A DNA stretch of 64,000 nucleotides from Rhodocollybia butyracea (GCA_015501585.1 JADNRY010000172.1:62001-126000), one strand, 5' to 3'. Positions 38,234 through 52,274 are shown, numbered from the stretch's first letter. Program-made: numbers and translations. Notes: a model not told the origin generated them from the sequence alone.

Positions 38234-38578
38234 ATGGCTGGTCACGGTTAGTCTTAATTTTCCAAGATTGACTCGTTATTCTCATCGACACTAGCATCCG
38301 GAGGTTTCCATCCTCATTTACCAGGCTTTAGATACAACTTTCTGGCCAAGGGACTGGGCGCAACAATGTGGTTCTTCATCTTTTATCGTTTCCGGTGCGT
38401 TTGCTGTTCAGTATTTACTTGTATCGTGGCTGACTTGAGCTCAGTCAAGATGGCGGTAAACTCTTGGTACGTACCTTTACTGTTATTCGTTCCTCAAAGC
38501 TCACTGTTCCCTTGTTCGCAGGGGCACCATCCATTTGAAGGTCATGGCGATGCACATGGGCATGCTGAACATCATTAA
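38234..38578 (+). CDS. small membrane protein resembling complex I accessory subunit NDUFB2
   Basis: Four short exons. MAGH from ATG 38234 is joined by an intron to SGGFHPHLPGFRYNFLAKGL, then GATMWFFIFYRFR, a single TM helix. An intron leads to QDGGKLL, and another to GHHPFEGHGDAHGHAEHH, TAA 38576-38578. The short length (about 70 residues), one TM helix and His-rich matrix tail fit fungal NDUFB2-like subunits of mitochondrial NADH dehydrogenase. The resemblance is by pattern only. It is divergent from the large minus-strand gene, with 133 bp between their starts. Confidence 0.65.
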
Positions 38579-38878
38579 TAGACAACTTTTACAATCCAAC
38601 TGTTAATGAACTTATCCTCTTGACGTTCAGAGTTGATTGCTGCCAGAAATTCTGAGTCTTCCAACCTCCATGTACCTTGATGTGTCTTTATCATTCTCAT
38701 GCCTGAGATGTATATACTAAAGATAGACAAAAGACGGACATGAAGATTGATTTTCTTCCACGAAGAAGGAAGGAAGCTCCGGCCTGGTCCGAAAAAGAAA
38801 CAGCCGGGGGTCCGCTACGTAGCGTCACCCAGCGTTATAGCACGTAGTGGATGCTAATGTGAGCCGCTGTCTACATCT

Positions 38879-40787
38879 ATGCCTTTCTTCAAGACTTCAA
38901 GCAAGAGCATTGTAATCAACGCGCTACGAATATTGTGGGTTTGCCTAACAGTCTTCTATGAGTAGGTCACATTTGTTCGCGAGCCACTTAGTGAAAGACA
39001 GTTAGCCAGGATAGCAATATTCCGTTACAGTGCTGCGAGTTGTTCATGGCCAGACACCGACTTGCTCGAAGTCAGTAACTTCGGTTCAAACTCTGACAGC
39101 TCTAATTTTGAATCTTATAGGACAATAGCCACAACGTGCCTAAACACGTCCTTCTCGTTGCTGACCCTCAAATTCTCGACCATCGCTCATATCCTGGACG
39201 TCCAGCATTGTTGACATACATCTCCCAAATCCTAGTATGCTGGTCAACCGTCATTCGGCAGAATAATTATTTATAATTTCAAGGTCGACCTCAATCTTCG
39301 AAAAAGTTGGCGCGCAGCCTTGGGCACGAAGCCTGATGCTGTCATGTTCTTGGGCGATATGAATGACAACGGCAGGATGGTAATGGAACAGGCCGAGTGA
39401 GTCTTATTTTACATGCCAATAAGTATCGATTGAACGCAGTCCTTCAGGTATGAACGCTATATCCAACGTTTCATGAATATCTTTTCGATGGACAGCGACA
39501 TCCCAAGATACTTTATCCCCGGGAATCACGACGTCGGGTAGGACTTGATGTTTTGACGCACTGATTTATCTTGATTTCTGTCTACTCAGACTCGGACATT
39601 CCCCTCTGTTTTTACCTCATGCTCGGACGCGTTATACCACTCATTTTGGGCCTTTGAACAACCATGTATCCATCGCAAACTATACATTTGTAATGATAGA
39701 CGCGCCAGGATTGGTAGAGGAGGACTATCGGCGACATGGCCAAAAAAAGTCGTACGAGAACTGGAATCCTCGCCCAGAAGGAACGATAGAATTTTTAAAA
39801 TCATTTGCGGCGGAAGGTGCGTTGTCAAGTTCCGCAGCTTTGACATTCATCTTACAACGAGTTAGGTAACACTGAACCAACGATACTGCTCAGCCATATT
39901 CCCCTTTCGAGACCTGAAGGCTCCAATTGCGGACCCTTGCGCGAACGTGGTACAATTCGTCGCGGCGTCGGTTTGGGGTATCAGAACACCCTCGGTAAAG
40001 AAACGAGCTTATTTTTGCTTGAGCGGTTGCAGCCAACTCTGATTTTCAGGTATACTCCTTTGACGTTATTCGGGAGGTCATCATGACTGATTCGGGGTTC
40101 GTTCCAGTGGCGATGACCACGACTATTGTGACTACACGCATATACTGGATGAACGCCGCGTTCGTGAGGTGACTGTGAAATCCCTGGTACGTATATCTTA
40201 TCGTCACAGTAGTACTTTTAAAAAAAAGTAAAATGCGTGTACAGAGCATGGCTATGGGTATTAGCAAGCCTGGATATCATTTGCTGTCCCTCATACCTCC
40301 TGGAGGACCCACATTCACCCACTCCGACGTGCCATGCTTAATGCCAAATCAAGTGGGAATTTACTTGAGCGTCTACATCCCTCTGGCGCTGTTCTCTCTC
40401 TTTGTTGTCTTGATATACAACATCGTTCGTGGGCAGTACTACCAACGCTGGAGTTTGCGATCGTTGCACTCGAAAAAGGAAAGTAACGGATCTGCTCGCT
40501 CTAAACATCAAAGGAAACCCTCCCGTTCAAGGATTACCACGGATGAGTTCGGATACACCCTTGATGGCGACATGGACCAGACACTCCCTTTACCCGTTTC
40601 TGCCTCTGTATCTCAGGAGCCGCGTCGAAGGATAATTGATCCATTCCATTCTCTTACCAAAAAGATGTGTTGGAAGAGCAAGCGGGGAGGATTTTTCAGT
40701 AATTTTCTATGCGATGTCCGAGATGTCACGGTATTCCCGTTAAGCACCATCTTTTTCATATCCCTTTGGACTTTTATAGATTTTTGA
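38879..40787 (+). CDS. Cdc1/Ted1-like metallophosphoesterase with intact motifs
   Basis: This is a predicted ER metallophosphoesterase, probably acting on GPI-anchor ethanolamine-phosphate. ATG 38879 (MPFFKTSSKSIVINALRIL) opens into a signal anchor WVCLTVFYE. After introns: HVLLVADPQILDHRSYPG, AVMFLGDMNDNGR, YFIPGNHDVGLG, and IDAPGLVEEDYRRHGQK. Then LLSHIPLSRPEG, CGPLRERGTIRRGVGLGYQ, and IFSGDDHDYCDYTH. MAMGISKPGYHLLSLIP is followed by a TM helix (IYLSVYIPLALFSLFVVLIYN), a basic cytosolic tail and a last helix (FPLSTIFFISLWTFIDF). All metal ligand motifs of the family are intact, unlike the paralogue at 22125-24172. The TAA at 40785-40787 precedes the arrestin-like ATG by 128 bp. Confidence 0.85.
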
Positions 40788-40915
40788 GAACAAGTGATGT
40801 AGTAGATTGATCTGTCAATACAGTTACCGAGGTCAAGTGAGCGGCAGGCAGCGTTCGCACACCTTCTTTCTCTTGGGTTATCGAGCTTAATGTGACCCCT
40901 CATTATCGCCCTGCT

Positions 40916-42403
40916 ATGTCTGTGTCTGTGGCTTCCCCTCCAAGTTACTCCCCAACTCCTCCTCGTCTACCTGCACCCCATTATTCGAGCTCACCTCTCC
41001 AAGGTGAAGAGACCATTCAATTCACGCCAAGAGGGAACGCGTTATCAGCTGTGTCAGAAAATATCACCAAGAGCTGCAGTTTTCTGACTCTTATCTTCAA
41101 GGAACAAAGTAACACCGGTACTTCGCCTACTTATGGATCGGGCTCAACCGTTCATGGAGAGATGGAACTCAAAAATACTGCATCGGTGCTCAGTGTGGAG
41201 ATGAAGGTGAGTTATTACATAGTAAACAAATTCGCGGCTGACGAGTGTTCCTCAAGCTCAAAGGGCGCCTGTATGCATCTATTTCTGGCGCCGGGCCTGT
41301 AACAATCATGGTAGTCTCGGAGAGAACCGTCCTGTGGTCTCAGGATGCGACTCACTGTCAATTCTGCCCCAGTCTGCTGCCATTTGCGATAAGGTTCCCG
41401 CGAACATATACCCATGAAGACCACACACGACATATTCCGCCATCGTTCTCCCAATCGTTCTTTTCCAATCAATTCTATCCACCTGCTTCAGTATCTGTCC
41501 GATGCGCGTATTGGCTCAAGGTCACGATCCGCAACGGTGGGGGAAAGATGGCATTTTGGAAGCCTTCGAAATCGTGGGTATCGTCGGACTGCTGTCTTGT
41601 AATGAATTTCGCTCAACTACAGATATTAGATACACAGTGCCGTTGAACTATCTGCCGAAGGCTAGACCACAACGACCAATATCTCATCTTGATAGGTTTT
41701 TGACGACTTTTAAACACACTCCGGAAGACTGGCTGCAAATTGAATCTGTCATGCGCGTCCGTGATGAAAATGTCGACGTGGATCCTATATCGTGTCGGGT
41801 AAAGCGAATACAATCAATTGTGGTCCCATTCCCACTGAACGTTCGAACTCTAGTTCTTTGTCCCTTCCGTAGGGGCTTTCGGGCTTTCTGACACAATACC
41901 GTTCCACATCCAGCTAGCTTCAAGCTTGGCGTCATTGCGTATGTTGCTGACTAGTGAAATTCCGGAAATCAAACGGCCTCCCAGCATTCGGGCATTTATC
42001 ACCAGACACACGCTAGTGGAAACTCAGACGCGAAGGTGCTGGAAAGCTTCGACTTTAGGCGAAGGGATATTGAGGCCTATTGCACCGCCAGCAGATGCCA
42101 CTTTTTCTGAGGATGAAGTTTATGTTGATTGGGAGGGGGAAGTACGCTGTGAGCAGGATGTACTATATGGGGGATTCAATACTGGACCTGTAATAGTCAA
42201 GGTGAGCAGACCGATCGGACTGTGTTGGCCGCTTGAAAGGAGAACACGTTGAGCAGGATTATATTGCTTTTGCATTTTTGCCGCCTAATCCAAGAACGTG
42301 TCCACTGCTGGGGCACCAATATTGTCACCCTATCAAGTTAGTGACGAGTGTCTGGACAGAAGATTATACGATCCATCCTTCGGAATTGGACAGAGTTGTT
42401 TGA
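40916..42403 (+). CDS. arrestin-like (N-domain) protein
   Basis: ATG 40916 (MSVSVASPPSYSPTPP) starts a Pro/Ser-rich leader. YGSGSTVHGEMELKNTASV then matches an arrestin N-lobe strand pair. LKGRLYASISGAGPVTIMV, PFAIRFPRTY, YPPASVSVRCAYWLKVTI and YTVPLNYLPKARPQRP follow, which is the strand-and-cavity pattern of arrestin-N proteins. The C-terminal half (PFHIQLASSLASLRMLL, then RAFITRHTLVETQTR) resembles arrestin-C. The stop is TGA 42401-42403. Fungal alpha-arrestins link ubiquitin ligases to plasma-membrane transporters, but no PPxY motif was noticed here, so its partner is unknown. Six or so introns interrupt it. Confidence 0.72.
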
Positions 42404-43001
42404 CGAGGCGTCGTGTCATGCATGCCATGCTGTACCGTATATCCTGTATATCAGCTGTACCTCTTATAAGGTTCCATCTTTGCTGCCAGGCCCAGGGGAG
42501 CCGAGGAACAATTTGAACGATGAGGAACAAAGGGCTGGACATAAGTCGTCCAGAGCTTTGAGGCACAAACGGGTATTGACGGCGAAGAGTTAAGAATTGA
42601 AATGTATTGAATGTATGTATACGGATAAGAGCGATAAAAATATTAAGGAGATGTATATAACGGGTAAGAAGCACGTTGTATGTTTGGAGGGAATTATTGT
42701 TTCTCTCGTATATAACCACGACGCTCAACTTGGGGTTTCGTTCAAAGCGCAAGTCCTGGACTACTGTGTTGACTTTTGAGCCAATTTCAGAAATCGCAGA
42801 GCTCGAGGAAAAAACTCAGTACTCACCTGCAACTGGAGCAACACGACGTCATAAACCAACCGGTATTCCAGCTCAGCTTTCCAGAAGAAATTCTGAATCA
42901 TCTCTCTTAACCCTAACCACCACCTCACCAATTCATCTCAGCGACTTCACGTCCGTCATTTTTTTTCTCTTTTTTTCTTTTTCTTACGTCTTTTCTTCAG
43001 C
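42404..43001. promoter_or_regulatory. intergenic region with pyrimidine-rich leader of the pyrophosphorylase gene
   Basis: No gene was found. Positions 42958-43000 are almost pure C/T (runs of TTTTTTCTC type), ending CAG just before the ATG at 43002. Such CT blocks are common immediately upstream of strongly expressed fungal genes. Confidence 0.5.
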
Positions 43002-44984
<1,983 letters not shown>

Positions 44985-45280
44985 GTTACTTTCGTCATCA
45001 TCTCGATGTTTTTTTTTGTTGATATCTATATTTCGGACTGGAACCTTTTATTTTTAGACGGACACTATTTGGCAGCATTTTGAAGTACATACAAAAACGT
45101 CAGAAGACATTTTAATAAGTAACAAATTCGAATATACATGTTACTTGAACGTTCTTCGAGCCATGACGCGAGCTCCCAGCCGTCTCCTGGAGGTTTTGTC
45201 ACCCAGAGCCCTGTCGCTTGGACAGTGATAATATTGCTCTCAACGCTCATAGCAGGGAAGGAAATCACTGCACCAGTTGG

Positions 45281-46740
45281 CTACACAGCAGTTCTGTCCA
45301 CCGTACGTCGCGACACCTCCCCCGAGCTCAACGAGCTTGCGTCTCGCTCATGCCCAGTGCTTGTATCGTCCTCGGTCATCTGAAATGTTCTTGCGTCCCA
45401 TGGTGCATCCCATGTTGCTAGATTCACATCGCCGATGGTAGTGAGTTCTATGTCTTTCTTTTGCTCGGACGAGTTCCCATTTGCGCCTGCCAATTCCAGC
45501 TGCAATTTCTGCAAGTTGAGAATGGTATGGCATCCCTGAAAGAAAATGCGTCAGATATATGTATACTGTAAGTATTCAAATGACAATGAACAACGTACTA
45601 CAGAAGAAACTAATGCCGTGAATAGCCTGAAGGTGAAAGTGTTCAGTGAATCTGATTGTTGATTCTCGTAGCAGGCTTGGCACAACTCACGGAAATACGA
45701 AAAAATATGGAGTTGCTCCTTTCTTCACCGATGTCGCGGCTGTCGCAGCCATTGCCACTGTCGATGATACGTCAACAAGAGTATGCATTCTGACAATGAG
45801 TAGACTAGTAAGTTACCGACAATAGCGCCGAACACTCTCAAACCGTCTCTGTTCAAGGCAGAGAACACCGAGTGAGAATACAGGCGAAAGTCCCAGACGG
45901 TGCGCTTCATAGCTAGGGTAATGATCGCCAACTGAATGCTGAATTCACCATATCTAGAATTGTTTCGTTAGTGAAATATCGAAAAACATATTGATGCGGA
46001 CGAACATGATTACCAGGACCGGATTACAAGCATCTTTAAGATTGACAACAGGGATGCAATGGTTGCTAAACGCGATCTTCGCTGAGACGTGATCATATAT
46101 GCTATAGGCTGATGAGGCGTTTCTGAACACAAACAGAAGCGAAAGAAATATGCCTATGGTCCTACTTCGGTCATACAGAGCGAAAACTAGGACATCGGTT
46201 ATCAGAACTTGAAAATGGAAGCCACAAAGTCGTTTGTGAACAGACCTCGAAGTATAAGAATCAATTCAAGTAACACCAGCATGCCAGAGAATGCGAGAGC
46301 CTGTAGTATTAGAAAGCTCTTACAATGTTCTCCTGAGACTTTTTCAGCACTATCGATCCATGCATTTGAAAGAACGACGTTGATGCTAGAGCATTCTTAT
46401 TAGTGATTCAACTTGGTTGTTTTGACCACTGGGGAGAAACGTTTTACATACATATGCAGTGCGATTGGGAGATATCGCATCAAAACGAAAAGGCATCGTA
46501 TAAATGTTATGCGCAAGGGTTTTCTGGAAATCGTGGACCGCGGTTACTTCGCCGATCAAGGTCGACATCGATGAGCAGTCGCTCACTTCCAGATGTATTG
46601 GACTTCCCTCCGCATGGTGAGAGCAATATCACATCCTGTGACCACCAATCCCAACACTACAATCAGGCGGTATTTAGTGGGTAGAAGTGATTAATGATCC
46701 TTGAATGTAACTCACCTGCAGCTCCGAGGTGGATGTGCAT
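45281..46740 (-). CDS. DUF6533-like multi-pass membrane protein, copy B
   Basis: From ATG 46738-46740: MHIHLGAA, a GTGAG donor, then VLGLVVTGCDIALTMRREVQ and YIWK. RITFVRCLFVL-type and VYALYDRSR-type segments follow. Beyond WVIMFV the frame resumes as YGEFSIQLAIITLAMKRTVW and FRLYSHSVFSALNRDGLRVF, after a candidate 34-nt intron at 45954-45987 with a CTAAC branch site. The tail is HTILNLQKLQLELAGANGN, then TWDAPWDARTFQMTED, ending RTVDRTAV at 45281. It lies 297 bp after the stop of the pyrophosphorylase, in opposite orientation. It is nearly identical to copy C over 44811-46836 versus 48211-50337, including noncoding DNA. Confidence 0.72.
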
Positions 46741-47832
46741 TCTCGTCTGGAGACTGGACGAGTTGGGTGAAGGACCAAGTTGAAACCCATCCACGTTATT
46801 TAAGCAACATGCAGGGGAGACGAGGCATGAGAATTATGTGTACTAGTTGACGCACCAATGACAAACAGTATATTACGGACACCGAGGTACCGAACCCTGG
46901 AGAGATGCCGTAAGTTCCAACCGAGCAGAAGCACACTGGCCTTTTCCTCTATACTCAGCATGCGCCAAAGCTTCGCATCGTTCCAGCCCAAAATCATTCA
47001 AAACTTCTGCTTACCCACACACTTCATCCCTTTTTCCATTAATGCTCACTGCCTTTCGCTATTGTTATATATACTATATATAACTAGTCCAACACTGTAC
47101 AGCAGATCATCCCCAAAGTCAAACATTTGGTACAGCACTGGCAGGTAACCGCACACCTCCTGGTGGGTGAATACTTTCTGCATTCGTGCATGCTCAGCCC
47201 GAATCCCTTTGCCTGCTGTTAACTCTGCGAACAACTTTCGCAGACGAGGATGGATGTGAGCGAGATCTCAGATCTCAGAACTGAGTGCTAGATTAGTACT
47301 TAGATACCAATAGATAGATATTAAGTGTCAAACAGCGTGAAACTAATAAAAAAAGGCGCACATACTTTTACTGTATGTTTGAATCGTCTGATGCGTTCTG
47401 CATACATACATTTCAATGAGCATCGTGCTCAAGACTGGCCATTATACATTATGCGTTGCTTTATATGCGTAAATCAATGGGCGGGCCCACCAGAAAAATT
47501 TGTTACTTTTCTGCAAGTGACTATGCTCAGCGAACTTCCTGTTACACATTATCAATGGGAAAAATTCAAAAAACCTCCATGTTTGGGGGGTCCTGTTACA
47601 CATTGCGCGGCCGGGAGCATATGGTCGCAATTATACAGTAGTAGTATATGAGGACTCCTACGATACTAGAGGATCTCTAAACCAGTGTAAACCACAGGTG
47701 TTCTCAGGCCCGATCCATCTTATGGTAAAAGTTTTGTGGGCTTCTGAGTCGACAATCCGTTGTCGGATTGGATATGACTGAGTTAAAGTTGCGGTGGGAT
47801 TTATATCCATAATATAGTATATACAGTTCCCT
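46741..47832. other. intergenic region within the array
   Basis: No domain-bearing frame was found. Two direct copies of TCCTGTTACACATT occur near 47536 and 47589, in a stretch with a weak overlapping frame on each strand. It may be a decayed repeat. Confidence 0.35.
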
Positions 47833-48210
47833 CCATAAATCCTCCTGGACTACTATGTTCTTCCAGGTCTGAGGTGCTCAAGTTGAGTAGGTCCTTTCTC
47901 CGACTAACTATTGACTCTAGATTCCACAAATTTGTACTAATGTCGTGTATATAATCTCGTGTATAGCACAGTCCGACTACGGCGTCTGAAACCTTGCGCG
48001 TTTGAACGTTCCCAGTCCGTGGAGTATACCTACTGCTCCTCTCAGCTTTGGCGACCCTAAGCAACGAATTCAACACTCCTTGCGCGATGACCTGCGGGAG
48101 GGACCATTGCGGGGGTGGTACAGTTTGGTTCATTTGGAACAACTTTCAGCTCCTGTTGCCCCTCCTACTGCCGCATACACATCCCTCTAGCTTGAGGGGC
48201 TTGTGTCTTG
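47833..48210 (+). repeat. array module M, copy 1 (noncoding)
   Basis: About 370 bp, shared with 52976-53403 and, more weakly, 55127-55325. Landmarks are AATCCTCCTG, TTTGTACTAATG, GCACAGTCCGACTACGGCGT, CTGCTCCTCTCA, GCGACCCTAAG and CACATCCCTCTAGCTTGAGG. No coding pattern is conserved between copies. It directly precedes the pyrophosphorylase relic and copy C. Confidence 0.8.
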
Positions 48211-48392
48211 AGTCAACTTCACATTATCTATGGTTATTGCCAATGCTTGAAGGTCAAAAAATCGAGATTCCCGATGGGTGCATTTTAGAGAACCGTCTCT
48301 TGTCCGGTAACTTGAACATGATAGTACGTGGTTCTTAATTACGCCTCGATGTTCGAAAAATCTGATGTTTTCCTTTGTACTGCAGGAGCTTT
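48211..48392 (+). pseudogene. 3' fragment of UDP-glucose pyrophosphorylase
   Basis: This nearly duplicates the last exons of the gene at 43002-44984, including the intron between NLNMI and the final E-L codons. Its left breakpoint falls inside the penultimate intron (GAGTMAACTTCAC in both). The intron acceptor CTACAG has become CTATGG, and a four-base insertion after GCCAA shifts the frame. No promoter or 5' exons exist, so it is a dead relic marking a segmental duplication. Confidence 0.9.
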
Positions 48393-48744
48393 AAGTTACT
48401 TTCGTCATCGATTTTTTTTTGTTTGCTGATATCTATATTTCGGACTAGAACCTTTCATTAGACGGACACTATTTGGCAGCATTTTGAAGAAGTACATACA
48501 AAACGTCGGAAGACATTTTAATAAGTAACAATTCCACCGCAGTACTTCGAATATACCTGTTACTTGATCGTTCTTCGGGCCATGACGCGAGCTCTTAGCC
48601 ATCTGTCTTCTGGAAGGCTTTATCACCAGTGCCCCATCATTTGGACAGTGATAATAGCCCTGGATTCAATGGGATCACGTTCAAGAGCCGCTATTAATTG
48701 CTCTCAACGCTCATGGCGGGAAGGGAAACCACTGCAGCAGTTGG

Positions 48745-50182
48745 CTACACAGCAGTTCCGTCCACTGTATGTCGTAACACATCCCTTGAGTTCAACGAGC
48801 ATGTGTCTCGCTCAGGCCCAGTGGTCGTATCTTCCTCGGTTATCTGAAATGTTCTTGCGTCCCATGGTGCATCCCATGTTGCTAGGTTCACGTCGCCGAT
48901 GGTAGTAAGTTCTATGTCTTTCTTTCGCTCGGACGAGTTCTCATTTGCGCCTGCCAATTCCATCTGCAATTTCTGCAAGTTGAGAATGGTGTGGCATCCC
49001 TGAAAGTGCGTCAGATGTACTGTAAATATTCAAATGACAATGAACATGTACTGCAGAAGAAACTAATGCTGTGAATAGCCTGAAGGTGCAAGTTTTCAGC
49101 AACGGTCGATTCTCGTAGCAGGCTCACAACTCACGGAAATATGAAAAAATATGAAACTCCTTTCTTTGCCGACGTAGCGGCCGTCGCAACTATTGCCACT
49201 ATTGATGACACGTCAACAAGTTCATGCATCCCGAGAGCGAGTAGACTAGTAGGTTACCGACAATAGCGCCGAACACTCTCAAAGCGTCTCTGTTCAAGGC
49301 AGAGAACACCGAGTGAGAATACAGGCGAAAGTCCCAGACGGTGCGCTTCATAGCTAGGGTAATGATCGCCAGCTGAACGGTGAATTCACCGCATCTAGAC
49401 TTGTTTCGTTAGTGAAATATTGAAAAATATATTGATGCAGACGAACAAGAGTACCAGGACTGGATTACAAGCATCTCGAAAGTTGACTACAGGGGCGCAA
49501 TAACTGGTAAACGCGATCTTCGCTGGGACGTGATCATGTATGCTATAGGCTGATGAGGCATTCCTGAACACAAACAGAAGCGAAAGAAATATGCCTATGG
49601 CCCAACTTCGGTCATACAGAGCGAAAACTAGGATATCTGTTATCAGAACTTGAAAATCGAAGTCACAAAGTCGTTTGTGAACAGACCTCGAAGTATAAGA
49701 ATCAATTCAAGTAATACGAGCATGCCAGAGAATGCGAGAATCTGTAGTATTAGAAAGCTCTTGCAATGTTCTTTTGAGATTTTTTCAGCGCTATCTAGCC
49801 ATGTATTTGAAAGAACAGCGTTGATGCTAAAGCATTCTGATTAGTGATTCGACTTGTTTTGACCACTGGAGAGAAACATTTTACATACATATGCAGTGCG
49901 ATTGGGGAATATCGCATCAAAACGAAAAGACATTGTACAAACGTTATGCGCAGGGGTTTTCTGAAATGGTAGACCGCGGTTACTTAGTGACGCCGGGCAA
50001 GGTCGACATCGATGAGCAGTCGCTCACTTCCAGATGTACTGCACTTCCTCCCGCATGGTGAGAGCAATATCGCACCCTGTGACCACCAATCCCAGCACTA
50101 CAATCATGCGGTATTTAGTGGGTAGAGAGTAATGAATTTTTGAGGACGTTAACTCACATGCAGCTCCGACGTGAATGTGCAT
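48745..50182 (-). CDS. DUF6533-like multi-pass membrane protein, copy C (possibly damaged)
   Basis: From ATG 50180-50182: MHIHVGAA, then VLGLVVTGCDIALTMREEVQ, YIWK and KPLRITFVQCLFVLMRYSP, where copy B has Arg for Gln. Later VAIVATAATSAKKGVSYFFI and the tail LNLQKLQMELAGANENSSER end RHTVDGTAV at 48745. It shares a roughly 2-kb duplicated block with copy B. The candidate short intron after WVLLFV reads AATATATTTTTC instead of AATATGTTTTTC, which removes the GT donor; unspliced, the frame ends at TAG shortly after. Either copy C is truncated or another junction is used. An extra 40-odd bp is present in its 3' flank relative to B. Confidence 0.6.
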
Positions 50183-51395
50183 TCTCGTCTGGAGTCTGGA
50201 GGAGTCGGGTGAAGGACCAAGTGGACTAGATTGAACGTGGAAAGTTGAAGCTCCTCCACGTTGTGTAGCAATAGTATTATTTACTCATGCATACTGCAGT
50301 AAGCAACATGCAGGGGAGACGAGGCATGAGAATTGTAATGACACTTGCTACGCTTCCGAATTAGTCATACACTGTTCCTTTTACTGGAAGGAACGAAGCG
50401 AGCACCTTATCTAAGCGCTTAGTAAAATCCCAGCCTAAACTCAATGTAAGTACAAGCTTCAAAAGACCCGTGGCATAGCCACGGGGGCCACACAGGAATT
50501 TCTAAAACATTAATATACTATCTGCATAGTGCTTCCAGGTAAACAATATTCCCAAAATATTCCTGCATTGCCCAGTATCATCCACATTTGCATGTCTCTG
50601 TAGTATGTATGTACCTGCTTACACTTTCTCTTTGGGAAGATTTGCAGGAGTCTAAGTACTTATATATAGTTTTGACCAAGTGTTTAGTCACGGGTCTGTA
50701 AAGCCCCTGGGCTGTGAGGCAAAGGGGCTGAGAGTGGGCTAGCTGATATAGCAAGATAAGAGCGGGTAAGGCTGAAAGCTTAGCTGATAGGAGCTAAAAG
50801 AGTCCTTAAATCCCACCAAGTGCACACAACCCAATTCTATTGAGAGTACACACGAAGTGGCAGGAAGGAAAGGAACTAAAGATTACATAATAAGCGCTAT
50901 TGATAATAACCAAAGCGGCGCCAATTCCGTAGCCGTTACAGGGTCACAGGCAAAAATCTGGGCTTGGATTCAATTCTTTCTCGAGTTTTTGGATTTTTTA
51001 GGTATTTGTTTTGGTCAAAATTTCCGAAATGTGTGAACAGTTGGTCAAAACTATACAGTACTTTCCCTCCGTGGTTTAAGCTCAAGTTAAGCTTGCTGCT
51101 TCTCTTCCTTGAGTCTGGCTGTCCTCTTGTACACGGGGCCCTGCCATAAGTATAGCGGAGCCAAGTATTTTATTACTACTGTTAGTAAATCTTTACCAAA
51201 TAAATGCTCTTTCCTGAACCCTTAGGAAAAATCAACAACAAAGATGCATGAAATTTGCATGAAATTGCAAGCTACTTATGTTGGATAATCCCCAGCAGGG
51301 GATGGTTGGCCACCCGTGACCTGGTAATTAGAGACCACATACTATCATGTATGGCCAGTTCATGGCCATCATTGCTGCCATTGCTGGATAAGGTA

Positions 51396-51584
51396 CATCT
51401 GCAAAACCTGGGACAAGCTTTGGCTGCTCTGGAGCACTCTGGAGCGCTCCAAAGCTGTCAAAGCTGCCAAAGCAACCCAGAGCAGCTCAGAGCGCTCTAC
51501 AGCGAGTACCCTTGCTCTGAGATGCTTTGGACTGAATAGCAACTGAATAGAACTGCTTTCATCAAAACCCAGGTTTTGCAGATG
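51396..51584. mobile_element. MITE-like element, copy 1
   Basis: 189 bp bounded by perfect 17-bp terminal inverted repeats CATCTGCAAAACCTGGG and CCCAGGTTTTGCAGATG. It is flanked by TA at 51394-51395 and 51585-51586, as for Tc1/mariner-type target duplications. It is noncoding; the interior contains GGAGCGCTCC palindromes and would fold on itself. The transposase source is unknown. Confidence 0.85.
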
Positions 51585-51776
51585 TAGACCGCCGCTGGCT
51601 GTGCCGGTGATTCGTGAAAAGTCCTATCTAGGGGCTTTTGCAAAGGATACTTAGTTGTCATACAACAACTATCAGGTAAAGTCAGTATATACTTTGAGTA
51701 GACAATGATTGAGGTCAGTGTTTTGCCTGGGCTTAGCCTGGTGCACAGTGGGCAACTTGAGTCAAAGAGATGTAAC

Positions 51777-51964
51777 CATCTGCAAAACCTGGGATGAACT
51801 ATGGCTGCTATGGAGTGCTCTGGAGCGCTCCAGAGCAGCCATAGCAGCCATAGCAGCCCTGAGCGCTACAGAGCGCTCTGGAGCCCATACCCTTGCTATG
51901 GACAGCTATGGACTGAATAGTAACTGAATTGAGTTGCTCCGATCAAACCCAGGTTTTGCAGATG
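51777..51964. mobile_element. MITE-like element, copy 2
   Basis: 188 bp with the same perfect 17-bp inverted termini as copy 1 and a diverged interior. The interior centres on an 18-bp perfect palindrome CTCTGGAGCGCTCCAGAG. Direct flanks are AC on both sides rather than TA, so the target duplication is unclear. Confidence 0.85.
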
Positions 51965-52274
51965 ACGGGGCAACTTGCCAACTTGGTGGAGTGACAGAAG
52001 GATACCCAGCTGCTGTAGTATTTCACAAAAGGGTGGGTGAGGAACACAATATGCAGAGTGTGCTGGGCGTGATGAATGAAGGATAATTTTCTCACAATAT
52101 CAGTTAGCTACTACTCTTATCCTAATGATAATGATTGTGCTGCAATGGTATAAACACCTGTGTTTTGAGTCAGAGGTAATAAACAGTGGGTTGACCATTG
52201 TCTAGTTGAATTAAAGTAGGAGAATATAAGTATGCTTATGCTTGCAGAGTGTATTTGCAGTCGGTTCGGTTACC

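Noticed and set aside
39075..39095. tRNA B-box-like GGTTCAAACTC
   Set aside because: It lies within an intron of the Cdc1/Ted1-like gene. No A-box or foldable acceptor stem was found at the right distance.
50690..50960. Possible LTR end near GTAGCCGTTACAGGG
   Set aside because: No matching second LTR, polypurine tract, gag or pol sequence was seen in the window.
51255..51927. Open frames of 72-94 codons over the MITE pair
   Set aside because: They are read through inverted-repeat elements and change frame between the two copies, so they are not coding.
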